Positions 1-10,750 of a stretch of 64,000 bases of DNA are shown here, one piece after another; positions within the stretch are counted from its first letter, which is position 1, and every line of letters begins with the position of its first letter. The stretch comes from Kondoa malvinella. Lineage: Eukaryota > Basidiomycota > Agaricostilbomycetes > Agaricostilbales > Kondoaceae. Made by a program: the position numbers and the translations under genes. The stretch covers positions 2,761,783 through 2,825,782 of the forward strand of contig BCIM01000001.1 in the NCBI GenBank assembly GCA_039545315.1, read 5' to 3'. Under the pieces are notes generated by a model. It made no database searches. It was not told where the DNA came from and saw only the letters and a program-made list of their open reading frames with translations.

Positions 1-427
1 TTGGAGCTGCTGCGACACCTGTTCTCTTGGGCCAATGGTATGTCCGTGCCAGTGTAAAATAAGTAAAATAACAGAGGCTGACTCATGTACCGGTACAGAA
101 GACCGCTTGAAGCGAGCTCCTAGCACACCTTGGCTAGCCTATGTCACAGTCTTGACGCTATGGGCGTATTCTTACGTCCTGGAAGGTAAGCGCGATTTGG
201 CGACAGACGCCAGCGACTTTGCTTCTGGAACCACCTCGAACTATAAGATCGATGCTGCCAAAGCGAGGACAAGCGCTCTAGATTACCTTCAACGGCTGCT
301 AGTAGGTCTGCTGGCCTTCCGATTGTCCTTTCACTGATTCCTTCGGCAGTGTGCTGGACGACCGCGCAGTCTTTCTCGTGTACAAGACAAGCACGCGGTT
401 GCTGGAGTATTGGCATACACAGCGTAG
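1..427 (+). CDS. Fungal-specific transcription factor, C-terminal end (partial)
   Basis: The 5' end lies outside the window. Three exons can be joined: 1-37, 75-301 and 350-427, separated by GT-AG introns 38-74 (37 nt) and 302-349 (48 nt). The joined frame ends at TAG 425-427. The reading contains a segment of the type STPWLAYVTVLTLWAYSYVL. This resembles the last helices of the fungal-specific transcription factor domain (Fungal_trans) found after zinc-finger DNA-binding regions. The DNA-binding part is not in the window, so neither the zinc-finger class nor the target genes can be stated. The family match is from memory of the pattern; the splice structure is seen directly. Confidence 0.55.
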
Positions 428-740
428 GTAACACGCCTTTCCACGAATGTACAAAGCTACATCTGTGATACAGTCATCTGATTGAACCTTTGGATTGGGG
501 AATAAGTAAGTACACCTTCAAATCCTCCGGCTGTTCTAAGTGGATGTAGTGGTCGGCCCTTACAAAATGTTGATCAAGCTGCTAGGCGCCCAAGATGAGT
601 CCAGCGAGTGAGGTGTTCATCTTTGTATACAGGGACGCTAGATGAGCTGTATCAAAATGTACTATTTTTCGACCGTGTTCCAACGTCAAATGTGATATAT
701 TACAAAGGACTGATAGATTAGTAAGCCTATTAACAAAAAC
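428..740. other. Intergenic gap between convergent genes
   Basis: This 313-nt AT-richer stretch separates two convergent genes and should hold both 3' ends. I see no reading frame worth calling, no structural RNA and no repeat. Confidence 0.5.
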
Positions 741-1842
741 CTAGGGAGATGCGGCATGCCCGCACAGCATGTTGAAAGACTCTACTTGACATAGGTCGCA
801 TTCAGGCGCATGCTCACTAACAGAAGCAGAGAATGAGCGAGCCGAAACGTGAGCAAATAATCGATGCATACAATAGTCCTTACTGGTGATTGGATCGTAC
901 TTCTTCGGGCGATCTTCAGTGACGGTGCCTGAAGCATCTCTCAGCCAGGTTACCTGGCAGCGAGAATGCAACTCACCTGGCATAGCATCTATCTGCTTGT
1001 CTCCCTGTAGAAACTGTCAGCGAGTCATCACAACCCGAATTGCATCGGACCGTACGTCTGCGGAAACGAACTATACCAGTCATTCAGCAATGCGTAGTGA
1101 AATGAATAAGGTTGCTCACGTAAGGGATAGAATAGCGAGCACGAGTCCAGGCAGTGTCGTCTGCCTTCGGAGGAGGAGCACGAACACGGTGAAGTGTTGA
1201 TTTGAGCTCGTCTGTCCGCGATTGATCAGCATTCCGTCGCACCAATACAATCTACTAACCATTAGACCACCGCATACAAAAGTCACCAATGTTGAAGACG
1301 ATGGCCCCTTTTACGGGTGGAGCAGGGAGGAAGACGCCTGGACGGGCAGGCGATTCGACCTCAAGACCACCAATGTCATCCTGGAACAACATCGTACAAC
1401 TAAGAGCACATCAGAGTTGGACATAGTGTTGAAGGCATAGACATACGTTCCGAAACCGGTATGAGCATTAATACGGCCTTTCTTGCCAGAGTCAAAATCG
1501 CCTCGAGGCGCGGAAGGGTAGTGCAGGAGACGAAGCTGGTTGTTGCTCTCCAAATGATAATCCAGTAGGAAGTCTTTGTCGAGCTTCATGCCCATTGCCA
1601 GAGCCATGAGAAGCTTCTTGCTTAGACCAGCGCATCTAGAGACTTGTCAGCTGCGAACGGAAATTTTACTTCCGACGTACTCGGAGAGAGAAGCTATTGG
1701 CATACTGACGGAAACCTGGCAGCTTCTCTTCGGGCAGCCAGATATTCAGCTTGACCTTCTCCTCTTTACGTTTTCCACTCGTGTTGTATAAGCTATCCAA
1801 ACCCGAGATCAACTTAAGCCTTTGGCCAGCAACGACTATCAT
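741..1842 (-). pseudogene. Isopenicillin-N-synthase-like 2OG-Fe(II) oxygenase, probably decayed
   Basis: Several minus-strand exons join into the C-terminal two thirds of a plant/fungal-type 2-oxoglutarate-Fe(II) oxygenase. In order they read WLPEEKLPGFRQYANSF, LLHYPSAPRGDFDSGKKG, AHTGFGT, DDIGGLEVESPARPG, IVFNIGDFCMRWSN, LKSTLHRVRAPP, RARYSIPY and PKKYDPITSKDYCMHRL. Two features suggest loss of function. The usual HxD iron-binding motif (HTDFGT) reads HTGFGT because the codon is GGT, removing the carboxylate ligand, while the distal histidine (TLHRV) remains. The conserved N-terminal domain (DIOX_N) is missing: the reading stops at about 1842, only a few bases from the oppositely oriented gene starting at 1849. 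Exon joins are otherwise clean, so recent decay or a non-catalytic role both remain possible. Confidence 0.6.
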
Positions 1843-1848
1843 TCTCAA

Positions 1849-3036
1849 ATGCTCTATGATATCCTGTTTGAGATCGAGCCTGCACAAGATGCGCCATACA
1901 AGGCAGAGTGCTTCAAGGTGATGCGCAGGATTTACCTCGGTGCGTTCGGCTCAAGATGTCCCCGAAAGCCAACGTCTAAGCGAGTACAGGCGAAGAAACT
2001 GCACCCACACAAGCCAAAGCCAGTGCTGCATCCTCTGTTCAATCGCCCAATTCTGATGTCGAAGTCACCAAAGAGCTCAACGCAGCAACACTTTACGCTG
2101 GCAGTCCAGTCAATACAAACGGCCCAATCTCTCGCAGAAAGTCTCCTGATATCACTCTGATTGAGGAGGACTCGCTCTCGGCAGCTGAAGCAGCTCTCCC
2201 AAAGCCTATTTCTCCCCCTCCAAAGCGAAAGCATGTGCCTCATCCGTCAACGCAAAAGCCACAGTTCAAAGAGGGTACGAGATTGCTTCAGGCTACTGCA
2301 ACTATTCCGTCACTTTCCCTCAACCACGTTGGAGCGAGGATCAAGCTGTGCGAAATCGTCAAATCGAGGCCTTCAAAGAGCAGCTGTTTAAACAGCTACA
2401 ATTTGTCGTCAAACTTGAAGATATACATGCTGCTTTCATTGAATTCACTAATGGCCAGCCGTCGGCTGTCGTGCTTCAAGACTCGACTGTATGGGGTCTG
2501 AAGAAGGCCTACGTTCAGGTCAGTTCTGCAGCACGGCTGTATCTGCGATTGTTGAGCAGTATACTGTTCGTTCAGATCTATCGCATTATTACAGAGCTAG
2601 TGGATGTCGAGTAAGTGCAGGTGCTGAATATCTCACCAATATTTGACATGTTACAGGTGGTATGAGGCTGCATTTCGGGACGAGTTGGTCGATGATGTGG
2701 GCATCATTTCGCTGTTGAGCATGGAAGCTCGCGATAAATATGTAAGTCCTTCTCTTAAGATCTTCAGGTCGACCTTAACTGGAAAGACAGATGCAAGATG
2801 GTTTGCATGGCTACCTGACGGTCATTGGCGACCTACATCAAAAAGCTATCAGCAAGGGACAGAAAGCACCTCCCATCGAAAGAATAACGGGCCATTCTAG
2901 CCAGCATCAGCAGAGACCTTCTTCCTCGCTTGAAAAAAGACGTCGATCTCCATTACCTGCCAGCTCCAGTAAACGATCGAAAGGCAGGTCTTATACATCG
3001 CCGCAGCAAAACAGACGGTATTCTGGCTATCGATAA
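1849..3036 (+). CDS. Hypothetical protein with basic, Ser/Arg-rich tail
   Basis: Not recognised. Start ATG is at 1849. The first intron (1940-1989, 50 nt) is ordinary. A second is probably 2275-2345, ending in AAG. Later introns lie near 2519-2574, 2612-2656 and 2742-2790. The protein has an N-terminal helical part, a low-complexity Pro/Ser middle with a PKPISPPPKRKH basic cluster, and a central helical part (IEAFKEQLFKQLQFVVKLED). It ends in a tail rich in Ser, Arg and Lys (KRRRSPLPASSSKRSKGRS) that looks like a nuclear or RNA-associated region. It begins 6 nt from the start of the minus-strand oxygenase remnant, so the two would share a promoter region. Real coding is supported by several consistent splice joins. 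Function is unknown. Confidence 0.5.
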
Positions 3037-3075
3037 TGACCACATGCTGTACAAAGCAAGCATCGAACAAATGTA

Positions 3076-3113
3076 GATCGGCTAATGTGCGATGGATCGG
3101 CTAATGTGCGATG
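3076..3113. repeat. Perfect 19-bp tandem duplication
   Basis: The unit GATCGGCTAATGTGCGATG occurs twice without a gap, at 3076-3094 and 3095-3113. It lies in the 375-nt intergenic stretch (3037-3411) upstream of the Pns1 gene. Apart from this repeat the stretch shows no gene or structured element. Confidence 0.9.
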
Positions 3114-3411
3114 GTACCAATCTATTCTGCTGTCTGTTCCAGGTATGGCAGAAGATTATCTGCTCTTGCTCTACTCATCAGTCTTCACAGTATTGCCTTA
3201 GAATGGAAGCGAAGGCATCAGCTTTGACCTTTTCAAGGGCCAATAATCTACAATGATATTGGAAAAGCAGCACTACCATGGCTCTACCGTGCATCTACAG
3301 TGTGGCTAGGGCCAAATCGAGGTTCCTAAGAATGCAAAATTATTGACTTTCATCCGCGACCATTGTTGTGATTTTCGTGATTATATCCGTGCCGATCGCT
3401 GTACGCAGGCA

Positions 3412-6027
3412 ATGAGTCAGTATCAATACCCGCAAGCTGGGCCAGGCTATGGCCAGCCTCAGCAAATGCCTCAACAAGGTTACCAGAGTTATGGAAATGA
3501 GCCATATCAGCCTGCCTACCAAGGACAAGCTCAAGGCTACCAAGGCGCTCCTACCGGCTTTCAAGGATCTCCCAATGGCTTTCAACAACCTCAATATGCT
3601 CCTCAGCTGCAGCAATTCCAGCCGCCTGGTTCTGCTAATTCAAACACGCCAATGATGCCTCCTACAGCGCCATACGCCAACACGCAGAAGCCAGCTATGA
3701 AGGAAGATGGGATGCTGCGTAATGACAAGTTTGAGACAAAGCCAAAATGGTTAGCTACATCTGTCGAATTTCTGTGTTTGTTATGGTCTGATTTTTGGGG
3801 GTTTGCAGGAACGATCTCATCTTTGCGCTGCTGTTCTATGCACAATTCGCTGCTTTCATCGCTCTTTCCGTGTATGCTTACCATTGAGAGAAAGAAGGTT
3901 CACGCTGATCTTTTGGCATAGCATCTCGCTTCGAGCTTTGGCTCAGACTGGAGGTGACTTGTCTGGCGGGCTAGGCGGTACAGGCTCTTCGGTCACTATC
4001 GACTTGTCGACTGCCTATCTATTCGCTTTGATTGCTGCTGCCGCTCTCGTTTGGTCTCTGCTCTTCCTGATGGTGCGTCCAAAGCCTCTGTGATATGATC
4101 TAGCTCAGAAACGTTCTTTGTGCAGCTCGTGCGAGCCTTTACTAAGGTCATCATCGAGATCACCCTTTTCCTGAGTGTTGTGGTCAATGTCGCCTAGTAA
4201 GCCCTTTCTCGTGCGCTAACGGTACAAGCTGAAGACGTCAACCACAGCGCTGGTAAGATCATGCACATCGAATCCATCCTACGCTAAAGACCCTGTGCAG
4301 CCTACGCCTGGTACACTCGAGTCAGTTTCACAAGTCTATAATTAGAAGATCAGCTGACATTTATACCTTCTCAGACCTACAGCACAGCAATCATCTTTAC
4401 AATCTTCGCCGTCCTCAGCTTGATTGCTTATCCGTTTATGCGCAAGAGAATTCCATTCACCAAAGCGCTGCTGCAAACTGTTATTGATATCAGCAAGATC
4501 TACAAGTCGACCTATGTTATTGCTATCTTGTTTACTGTGGTACAATCGCTATATGCAGGTCAGTCTGCGCTTTTGGCCAAGATGGAATGTCTGAGCTGAT
4601 TTCGCCGACGTTGTGTAGTGTGGTGGTCGTTCACCTTGGCTGCTTCGTATCAACGTTGGAATCCCGATGCAGCTGGAGGTGAGCGTGACGTGGGTACTCG
4701 CGAGGATGGCTCTGATCATACCCTTGATAGCCAATGCGGACGGCACTGGCGCATCAAACGCTGCTCTCATAGCGATCTGCATATTCTTGCTGTTCTCCTT
4801 CTATTGTGAGTCTTTGATCATAACATCTATTCCATGTTCGATGCTAAGATAGCTAACAGGGACTAGTCAAGTGCTTTCGAACGTCCTGCTGACTACCGAA
4901 GTTGGCATCTTTGGCGCGTGGTACTTCTGTATGTACTTACTCTCCTGATCACTGGCTCTGCTGATTCGTAGCCAACAGCCGGCCAGAGTATGCCCAAGCA
5001 CCCAGCTTTTGGTAAGCTACTGCCGGTCCCTGCTAGTCCTAGACTGACGAATGCATCTAGGCTCCTTCAAGCGATCCATGACCTACTCCTTCGGCTCAAT
5101 CTGTTTCGGTTCCCTGATCGTCGCTGTACTCGACTTGCTCCGTGCTGGTCTCAACATTATGAAGCAAGAGGCTCGTTCGGACGGTGACATGATCGCTTAT
5201 GCATGCACCTGTGTTGCCGAGTGCTGCTTGGGCTGTATTACATGGGCCGTAGAATACTTCAATCGGTCAGTTTCAGCTTGTCTATTGCTTTATTAGCTAA
5301 GTTTGTTGTAGATACGCATACATCGAGATTGCTTTGTTTGGCAAAAGCTATATCAGTGCGGCCAAGAGCGCATGGGTGAGTCGAAATTGCTTGATTCAGG
5401 AGATCGCTCTCACCGGTCGCTCGCAGAATCTGCTCAAGAAGAAGGGTATCGATGCGCTTGTCAACGACTCGCTTGTCAACACCGTCTGGACTATCGGTAA
5501 GACGGTATTTTTTACACTAAGCCTGTGGCTCACGTTGCACTCAGGCTCAGTTGTGGTCGGCGCTTTGAGTTGCTTGTTTGCTTTCATCTATCTACGCTTG
5601 GTTGAGCCAAGGTATGCATCGGTCTGGCTTCATGAGTTGTGTCTGACTCGAGGTCTCTCAGCTACGCACCTCAAGGCTCGACCATCTATGCTGTTATTCT
5701 GCTTTGTGAGTGTTTTACTCTTTGCTAAGCGGATGTACCTAAGTAGGACCCTCATAGATGCCTTCTCTATTGGGTATGCGATCCTTCTTTTATCATCTGG
5801 CTTTCTGATGCGTGTTCCAGGCTGTTTATCGCCAACACACTTGGGACAGGCGCTCTTTCGGCTGGTGTCTCTACACTCTTTGTCGGTCTCGCTGAAGAGC
5901 CACAAGCTCTGCAAGACAAAGGTTAGCTCGCTATGCCGCCTGACCGACCTTTTCTGACATCTGGACAGACCCGAAGTTGTGGAACGTCATCGTGCAGACT
6001 TACCCACATGTGCTCAACCCTGTATAA
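3412..6027 (+). CDS. PNS1: Choline-transporter-like (CTL) membrane protein Pns1
   Basis: This is a multi-pass plasma-membrane protein of the choline-transporter-like (SLC44/CTL) family. Its transport substrate in fungi is not settled. The N-terminus is Gln/Tyr/Pro-rich (about 110 residues). Family blocks follow: KPKWNDLIFALLFYAQFAAF, STAIIFTIFAVLSLIAY, RIPFTKALLQTVIDISK, SFKRSMTYSFGSICFGSLIV, KKKGIDALVNDSLVNTVW and a short tail ending YPHVLNPV. At least ten hydrophobic segments are visible. The gene has about 17 introns, most near 50 nt. One internal exon is only 5 nt (4248-4252, CGCTG) and is needed to keep frame between VVNVAY and AYAWYTR. Start ATG 3412 is the first in frame; stop is TAA 6025-6027. 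The downstream Atg43-like gene follows 100 nt later on the same strand. Confidence 0.9.
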
Positions 6028-6127
6028 GGCTATTGTTTGAGGTGTATATATGGACTCTGGGAATTAATGGACTCTTTAGTAAGACTACTAGAATTGATAG
6101 ACTATAAGCTTGGTTCAACCGCAACCA

Positions 6128-6752
6128 ATGACTTCACTCGACGCAGAGCATCTACCGTGGCTCGCCCACACCAAGGACAAGAAGACTGGCCAAGCTACAC
6201 ACGATCTGGACCCAGACAGTAAAGAAGACGACAACTCATCCATTCGTCGTAAAATTCCCAATGTCCCTGTGCCAGATTTGCGATTCGAACAAAGCTTTCT
6301 TCTGACGCTCAAGCCATTCATTAAAGCGCGCAACAAGCAAGCAGAGCCAGAAGCAGTCAGGCCGCATGGCAAAGTCGAAGCAGTGGATTCTCTGGCCATG
6401 GTCCAACCTGTTGCTACGAACGATGTGTTTGCTGCTCATCAGCTGGACATTGAGTGGGGAAACATTGCCTGGATCACCATCAGAGATCAGGTATGCTTGA
6501 TCTCTGCGAAAGATCGGAAATACGCTGAACGTGTCCTACAGTTGCTATCACCGCTTGCTCAAGGTAGATTTTATGATCTTTGCCTCCTGCTGTATCTGAT
6601 TCTGTCCAGGGGCTGCGTGGGGTGGCTTCTCGCTAGTCTTAGGGTTGCTCTGGGGCACATCGCGCGTTGTACGAGCTGGCGTCGAGGCAGAACAGCAAAC
6701 CGGCTCTTCCACCTTTTCCAGATGGCTCAGAAACCTCACTGGTCGGAAGTAG
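6128..6752 (+). CDS. Atg43/DUF1770-type mitochondrial outer-membrane protein
   Basis: The predicted protein starts at ATG 6128 and has introns 6491-6541 and 6564-6609. It carries the signature NVPVPDLRFEQSFL near residue 50. Later comes WGNIAWITIRDQ, followed by a single hydrophobic segment (AAWGGFSLVLGLLWGTS) and a short tail ending NLTGRK. This layout is that of the fungal DUF1770 family. The characterised member is fission-yeast Atg43, a mitophagy receptor anchored in the mitochondrial outer membrane that binds Atg8. Family membership rests on the motif and layout. The mitophagy role here is inference; I did not identify a definite Atg8-interacting motif. Stop is TAG 6750-6752. Confidence 0.65.
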
Positions 6753-6861
6753 CTCGATTTGCGATTGTACAATATGAAGGCCAGTGTTTATACAAGATTT
6801 GAAACGAATAATGGCGTCTGCGGTGCTGAAGCAACTCGCAAGTGCAACCACCCGTCTTCGC

Positions 6862-7686
6862 TCACGCCTTGTCATTGCTATCACCCACAAAGTAGCCTGC
6901 GCGAACGCATTGCGAAGGATTCGTCACAACAGTAGCCATATCATCCCAAGGAACCACGTTCGACGTTCGCGAACCAGCACGACCACGCCCGAATTTGGTT
7001 TTCTCGCGACCATGCCCAAACTTCTTTTCGAATGTGGCCGGGACAATAACAGGCGAGGTGGCTTCTTCTTCACTATCGCTAGACTCGACTTTGCGCTTGT
7101 CCTGCTCGTGCTCGTCCAATACTCTTTCAGCTTCACCTTGATAAGTCGATCTACGAATCCTGATCTTGGGACGAGAACTAGCGATGTCCTCGTCAGTCTT
7201 CTTCTCTCTGATATTGACCGTCTCGGTTGTGACACCGGCGCCAAACTTGAATGCTTTGAAAGCTGACTTCATTCGAGCAATCGGACCGGCTACCTGGTCG
7301 AAATGCTGTTCTGGAGCAGGGCCAAGGCTTGTAGGAGTAAAGATACCTTTGGTGGCTAGAGTAAGAGGCGGTGTCAGAAATCGTTCAATCCCGGTGTCAA
7401 TAAGCGACTTACGATATGGAGCTGCGGGCAAGACCACTCAGAATTTATGCTGCTACCCATAGGAAGACTCACTAGCTACGATGGGCATCTTTCGCTTCTT
7501 CTGATCTTTCCGAACCGGCTTGTTGATGTTGTCATCATGCCACTTCAAGGTCGACCCGTTCTCGCTAGCCGAAGTAGAGGAGTCAGAAGAAGTCGAGAGC
7601 TGGCGGACATGAGGACTGCCGTTCTTCTCGGAAGGAGAGGGAGAAAAGACGACGGGGATGACTTCTTCGCCTGCAAAGCTGACCAT
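6862..7686 (-). CDS. Hypothetical charged, probably nuclear protein
   Basis: Not recognised. Three exons: the first encodes a Ser-rich N-terminus starting MVSFAGEEVIPVVFSPSPSE (ATG 7684-7686; an upstream in-frame start at 7737 is possible). A middle join gives PTKGIFTPTSLGPAPEQHF. The last exon holds ARMKSAFKAFKFGAG, a Glu/Asp/Lys-rich stretch (KVESSDSEEEATSP) and a C-terminus ending SNDKA. Two introns have good GTGAGT/GTAAGT donors. There is no signal peptide or membrane segment. Composition (charged, Ser-rich, with RKDQKKRKM) suggests a nuclear protein, but this is inference. It is convergent with the Atg43-like gene, about 110 nt stop to stop. Confidence 0.6.
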
Positions 7687-7977
7687 CTTGGATGAATGAA
7701 GGAAAGAGGGATGGAGAGGAGGTGCGGTTGGGAGCAAGAGATGAAGAGCTCATTGGCCGCTTTGCTTGGCTCGGGACATCGCCTGAATTCTGCCAATTTG
7801 ACCTTCAAAGGGAGAATATTGTCTATTGGATTTCGTCATTCCCGAACGGGGTCGCGAGCACATCAGAGAATCAAGCTGGACAACAGGCTTGGTACATTGC
7901 TTTCCTCTTTCACATCTATTCCGAACAACCGCATAAAACCCCTCGTTCTGATTCTCAAGCGCAACCCGCCTCATCTT

Positions 7978-8378
7978 TCAAGCATCCATCTTAGCTCGCT
8001 CTCTTTCCGATTGATACATCGATCTGGGCACTATTTGTGGGCTACAGACGAAGCATTAGTCAAGTACCAGGAAAGCGGCAAGAAGACCTACCATATGAAC
8101 ATTTACCAACCCATGCCAGAGAAAGCCTCATCAATCTGCCTATCTATTCTAATCAACTCTGCTCTCCTCTTGGCATCCTTCGACATTTGCTTCTCTGCTA
8201 TCGCTGGCATTGCGCCTGAAGACTCGGTGTATGCAGGAAGGTCCTCGTCAGAAGAGCTGGAGTTATGTGATCGAAGAGACGCTTCTGACTTGGTCTGACG
8301 GAGGGTCCGGGTGGAAGCAGGTGTCGGAGTGAAGAGGTTGGTCATGATTGTGGTGAAGCGGTGGTATGCGGAGTTCAT
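7978..8378 (-). CDS. Small hypothetical protein
   Basis: Two exons, 8378-8107 and 8041-7978, flank a 65-nt intron with a clear CTAAT branch site and TGTAG acceptor. The protein is about 110 residues. It has a Ser/Thr-rich N-terminal half including SLRSHNSSSSDEDLPAY, then a charged helical part (KQMSKDAKRRAELIRIDRQI), and ends CPQIVPRSMYQSERERAKMDA. The C-terminal half looks conserved and helical, but I do not recognise the family. The start is chosen at MNSAYHRF; an upstream in-frame ATG would add a hydrophobic 19-residue leader. There are no other domains. Confidence 0.5.
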
Positions 8379-8977
8379 GATGGAATTGAGGTGTGAGAAT
8401 ATTTTAGGCAGGATGAGAGAAGACAAGAGGAACAAGGAGCTTTATAGGCAGTAGCTGCAACCACTCAATCAGGCATCAAGGGTTGATGTCTGAGTTGATT
8501 TCAACAATGTTCAGAACAAGGCTTCGAAATGTGAGGTCAAAGCGTAACAGGTCTACATCCCTTCGAGAGTACGACCGCTGCGTGCGTGTATGTCCTGGCG
8601 ATGATAGCCGGTCTAATCGTCCGCAACTCCCATTCGCGAAACATGAATTTCCCTTGTTCTGACGGTCGACCACCATCCTTGTGTGCGCACAACGATTGAG
8701 CCACGATGTTCGGCAGGCTCTCCTCTGTTCCAGTCTCGTGTATTCGAAAGCATCTTCGTGCTCTAGCTCTTGCGGAACTTTTGGACTTTATTGTTTGTGA
8801 TCATGCCGACAAGCTTCTAGGGCTCAACAGACTCCAGCCGACAGATGGAATGCTTCTGTGGACCTCTAATCAGCTCAGGCCTCCCTGCATGTCTTCAAAA
8901 GAGCTTGTCGCGATCATCACGCGACAAATAACAGCCAACGGCATCGTTGAATCTTTTGCTCGCGTTCAGAAGTTCAA
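8379..8977. other. Intergenic region between divergent genes
   Basis: About 600 nt separate the small minus-strand gene from the fucosyltransferase-like gene and should contain both promoters. A plus-strand open frame (8706-9056) overlaps the next gene's start and has no family features. Nothing else is recognisable. Confidence 0.4.
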
Positions 8978-10656
8978 ATGCAATACTATGATTTCTTTTT
9001 GCTGCCACGAATACCCATCATGTCTGAGAAGTACGAGGCAGAAGTGCCAATCATGACACGGAACTCGACAGATTCGGATGATTTGCAAACACAAGCACTA
9101 CTGCTAGAACAGAATCATCACGCGCGACGCAAGATCCGCCGCACGCGTAGAATCATTCTCCTCAGTCTGCTTTGCGCCATACCAATTATTGGGATTTCTG
9201 CATTCATGCATCAAGGCGGATCAGACTACATCAGCAAGGTTGCGACGTCTTCCTCTGCTAAATGGTGGTCAAGCCAGATGGATACGACAGCGGAAGCGCT
9301 ATTACCTGAATGCACTCAGACCTTCAAATATCAATTCTGTTAGTAGCATCCTCGAGCGGATTCGGCTTAATCTCACCAATCACGACACAGCTGGTCATAG
9401 AGGCTTTAATTCGGAGTTTGGTATCTTTACAAGAGCAGCTCTGTACGCGAAAGAGAATGGCTGTATGTCTTTTCACTCTTCCGCAAGAGTTTGGCTGACC
9501 CGACTGTGGTAGATGAGCTGCTGGTAGAATCGCAGCCTAGCTGGGTGTATGGCAAATACAGCGACTACTTTGAACAACCTGTCCCATCCTGTATACCAGA
9601 TCCTGAGAGCGATATGACGCGGCGGAGAGCAGGGGATCCAGGCTGGAACAATCCGAAGATATCTCCTCACGTTCTCATGACACGCGGACAGTAGGTCACA
9701 GCTCGTTTGATTTGGGCAACGGCTGACGCAGAGTGACAGAGCATCAGTCGTCGACTTGTGGATGATCGAGAAATACGTCGATGTACCAGCATTGGACAGC
9801 CTTCCGCCTCTCGATCTCGATAAACCCCTTCCATGGGATCAAACTGTCCCTCTTGGCTATTCCGCTGCATATCTAGCCTTGCATGAGACCTTTGACCAAA
9901 TATGGAGACCGAAACCGGGTTTGATGGAGATGGTGGACGTTGTAGCTGCACAATTCGATCTAGATTCGGATGTCGAGAGGGGTCATGTGATAGGGTACTT
10001 TACATTTTTCTAGCATTGGGCGAAGCAAATCCTGATCGTCGCGCCCAGGTTACATTACCGAGGAGGAGACAAGTTTAGTCACGAATGCACAAAAGCAAAC
10101 AACTGGTATGTCTCTCTATCATCATCTCAAGCGCTCGTTAACAATATGTAACAGCGGGAATTCGACCATCTACCTTGAAACAGCCATTTCAACTTTAGAA
10201 CAGCTGCCGGAGCCCAGTTGCGCAACCTGCAAACCGATCATAGCACTTATGACAGTCGAGCCAGACGCACTAGAACTTTTCCAAAACAACCCACTTGCGG
10301 ATCAATTCGACATCAAGACCTTACCACCTTCTGAATATGGTTTCCAAGGTCATGATCAGAGAAGCTTTATGGATTGGCCGATTGAACAAAGGATAGGCGA
10401 TACGCTAACGATGATGAGGGATATGATGGTGCTCGCGCTGCATGCGGATGCGTTCATCTTGACTGCATCGAGCAACGTTGGACTAGTAGGGTTAATGATG
10501 GCTGGGCCAGAGCGGGTTGTGCGGTCGACGGATCAGAGGTTCCTGCCTTTGACGAGAGTGAGTCGCCTATCGTATGTGGTGCTGCACGTCTGACTTTCAT
10601 GACAGACTATAGAATGGTATAAAGAGAGGAACATCATCCAGAAGCGAAGGTTGTAA
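8978..10656 (+). CDS. Type II membrane protein, fucosyltransferase-like
   Basis: The N-terminus is cytosolic and basic (ARRKIRRTRR) and is followed by one membrane anchor (IILLSLLCAIPIIGISAF), the layout of Golgi glycosyltransferases. The lumenal part, assembled from six exons, contains HVIGLHYRGGDKFSHEC. This resembles the GDP-fucose-binding HxRxGDK motif of O-fucosyl and alpha-1,6-fucosyltransferase folds, with Arg-Gly replacing the usual Arg-Arg. A later block (ADAFILTASSNVGLVGLMMA) matches the second nucleotide-binding motif of that fold. Introns include 50-60-nt ones near 9342-9391 and 9989-10045; the last joins FLPLTR to TIEWYKERN. Stop is TAA 10654-10656. Translation may start at 8978 or at MSEKYEAEV (9020). 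The acceptor is unknown. Confidence 0.6.
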
Positions 10657-10750
10657 AGGCTTGCCGGCAAGCTGTGTGTAGTGTTATAAGGGGGGCTAAT
10701 GTACATATGTACCACTTTCTAGGTGTCTTCCGGGTCATTGCTTTCGAAGC

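Noticed and set aside
2275..2291. A possible 17-nt intron (GTACGA to TTCAG) in the gene at 1849
   Set aside because: It would restore frame, but a 71-nt intron 2275-2345 ending ATCAAG also restores frame and is normal in size. Ultrashort introns elsewhere in the window likewise had ordinary-length alternatives.
5373..5396. 24-nt intron (GTGAGT to TTCAG) in PNS1
   Set aside because: Extending to the later GCAG gives a 51-nt intron and joins SAW directly to NLLKKKGIDALVND, which matches the family better.
6924..7462. Long frames on both strands across 6.9-7.5 kb
   Set aside because: Only the 6862-stop minus frame joins by good introns to a start; the others are shadows in alternative frames.
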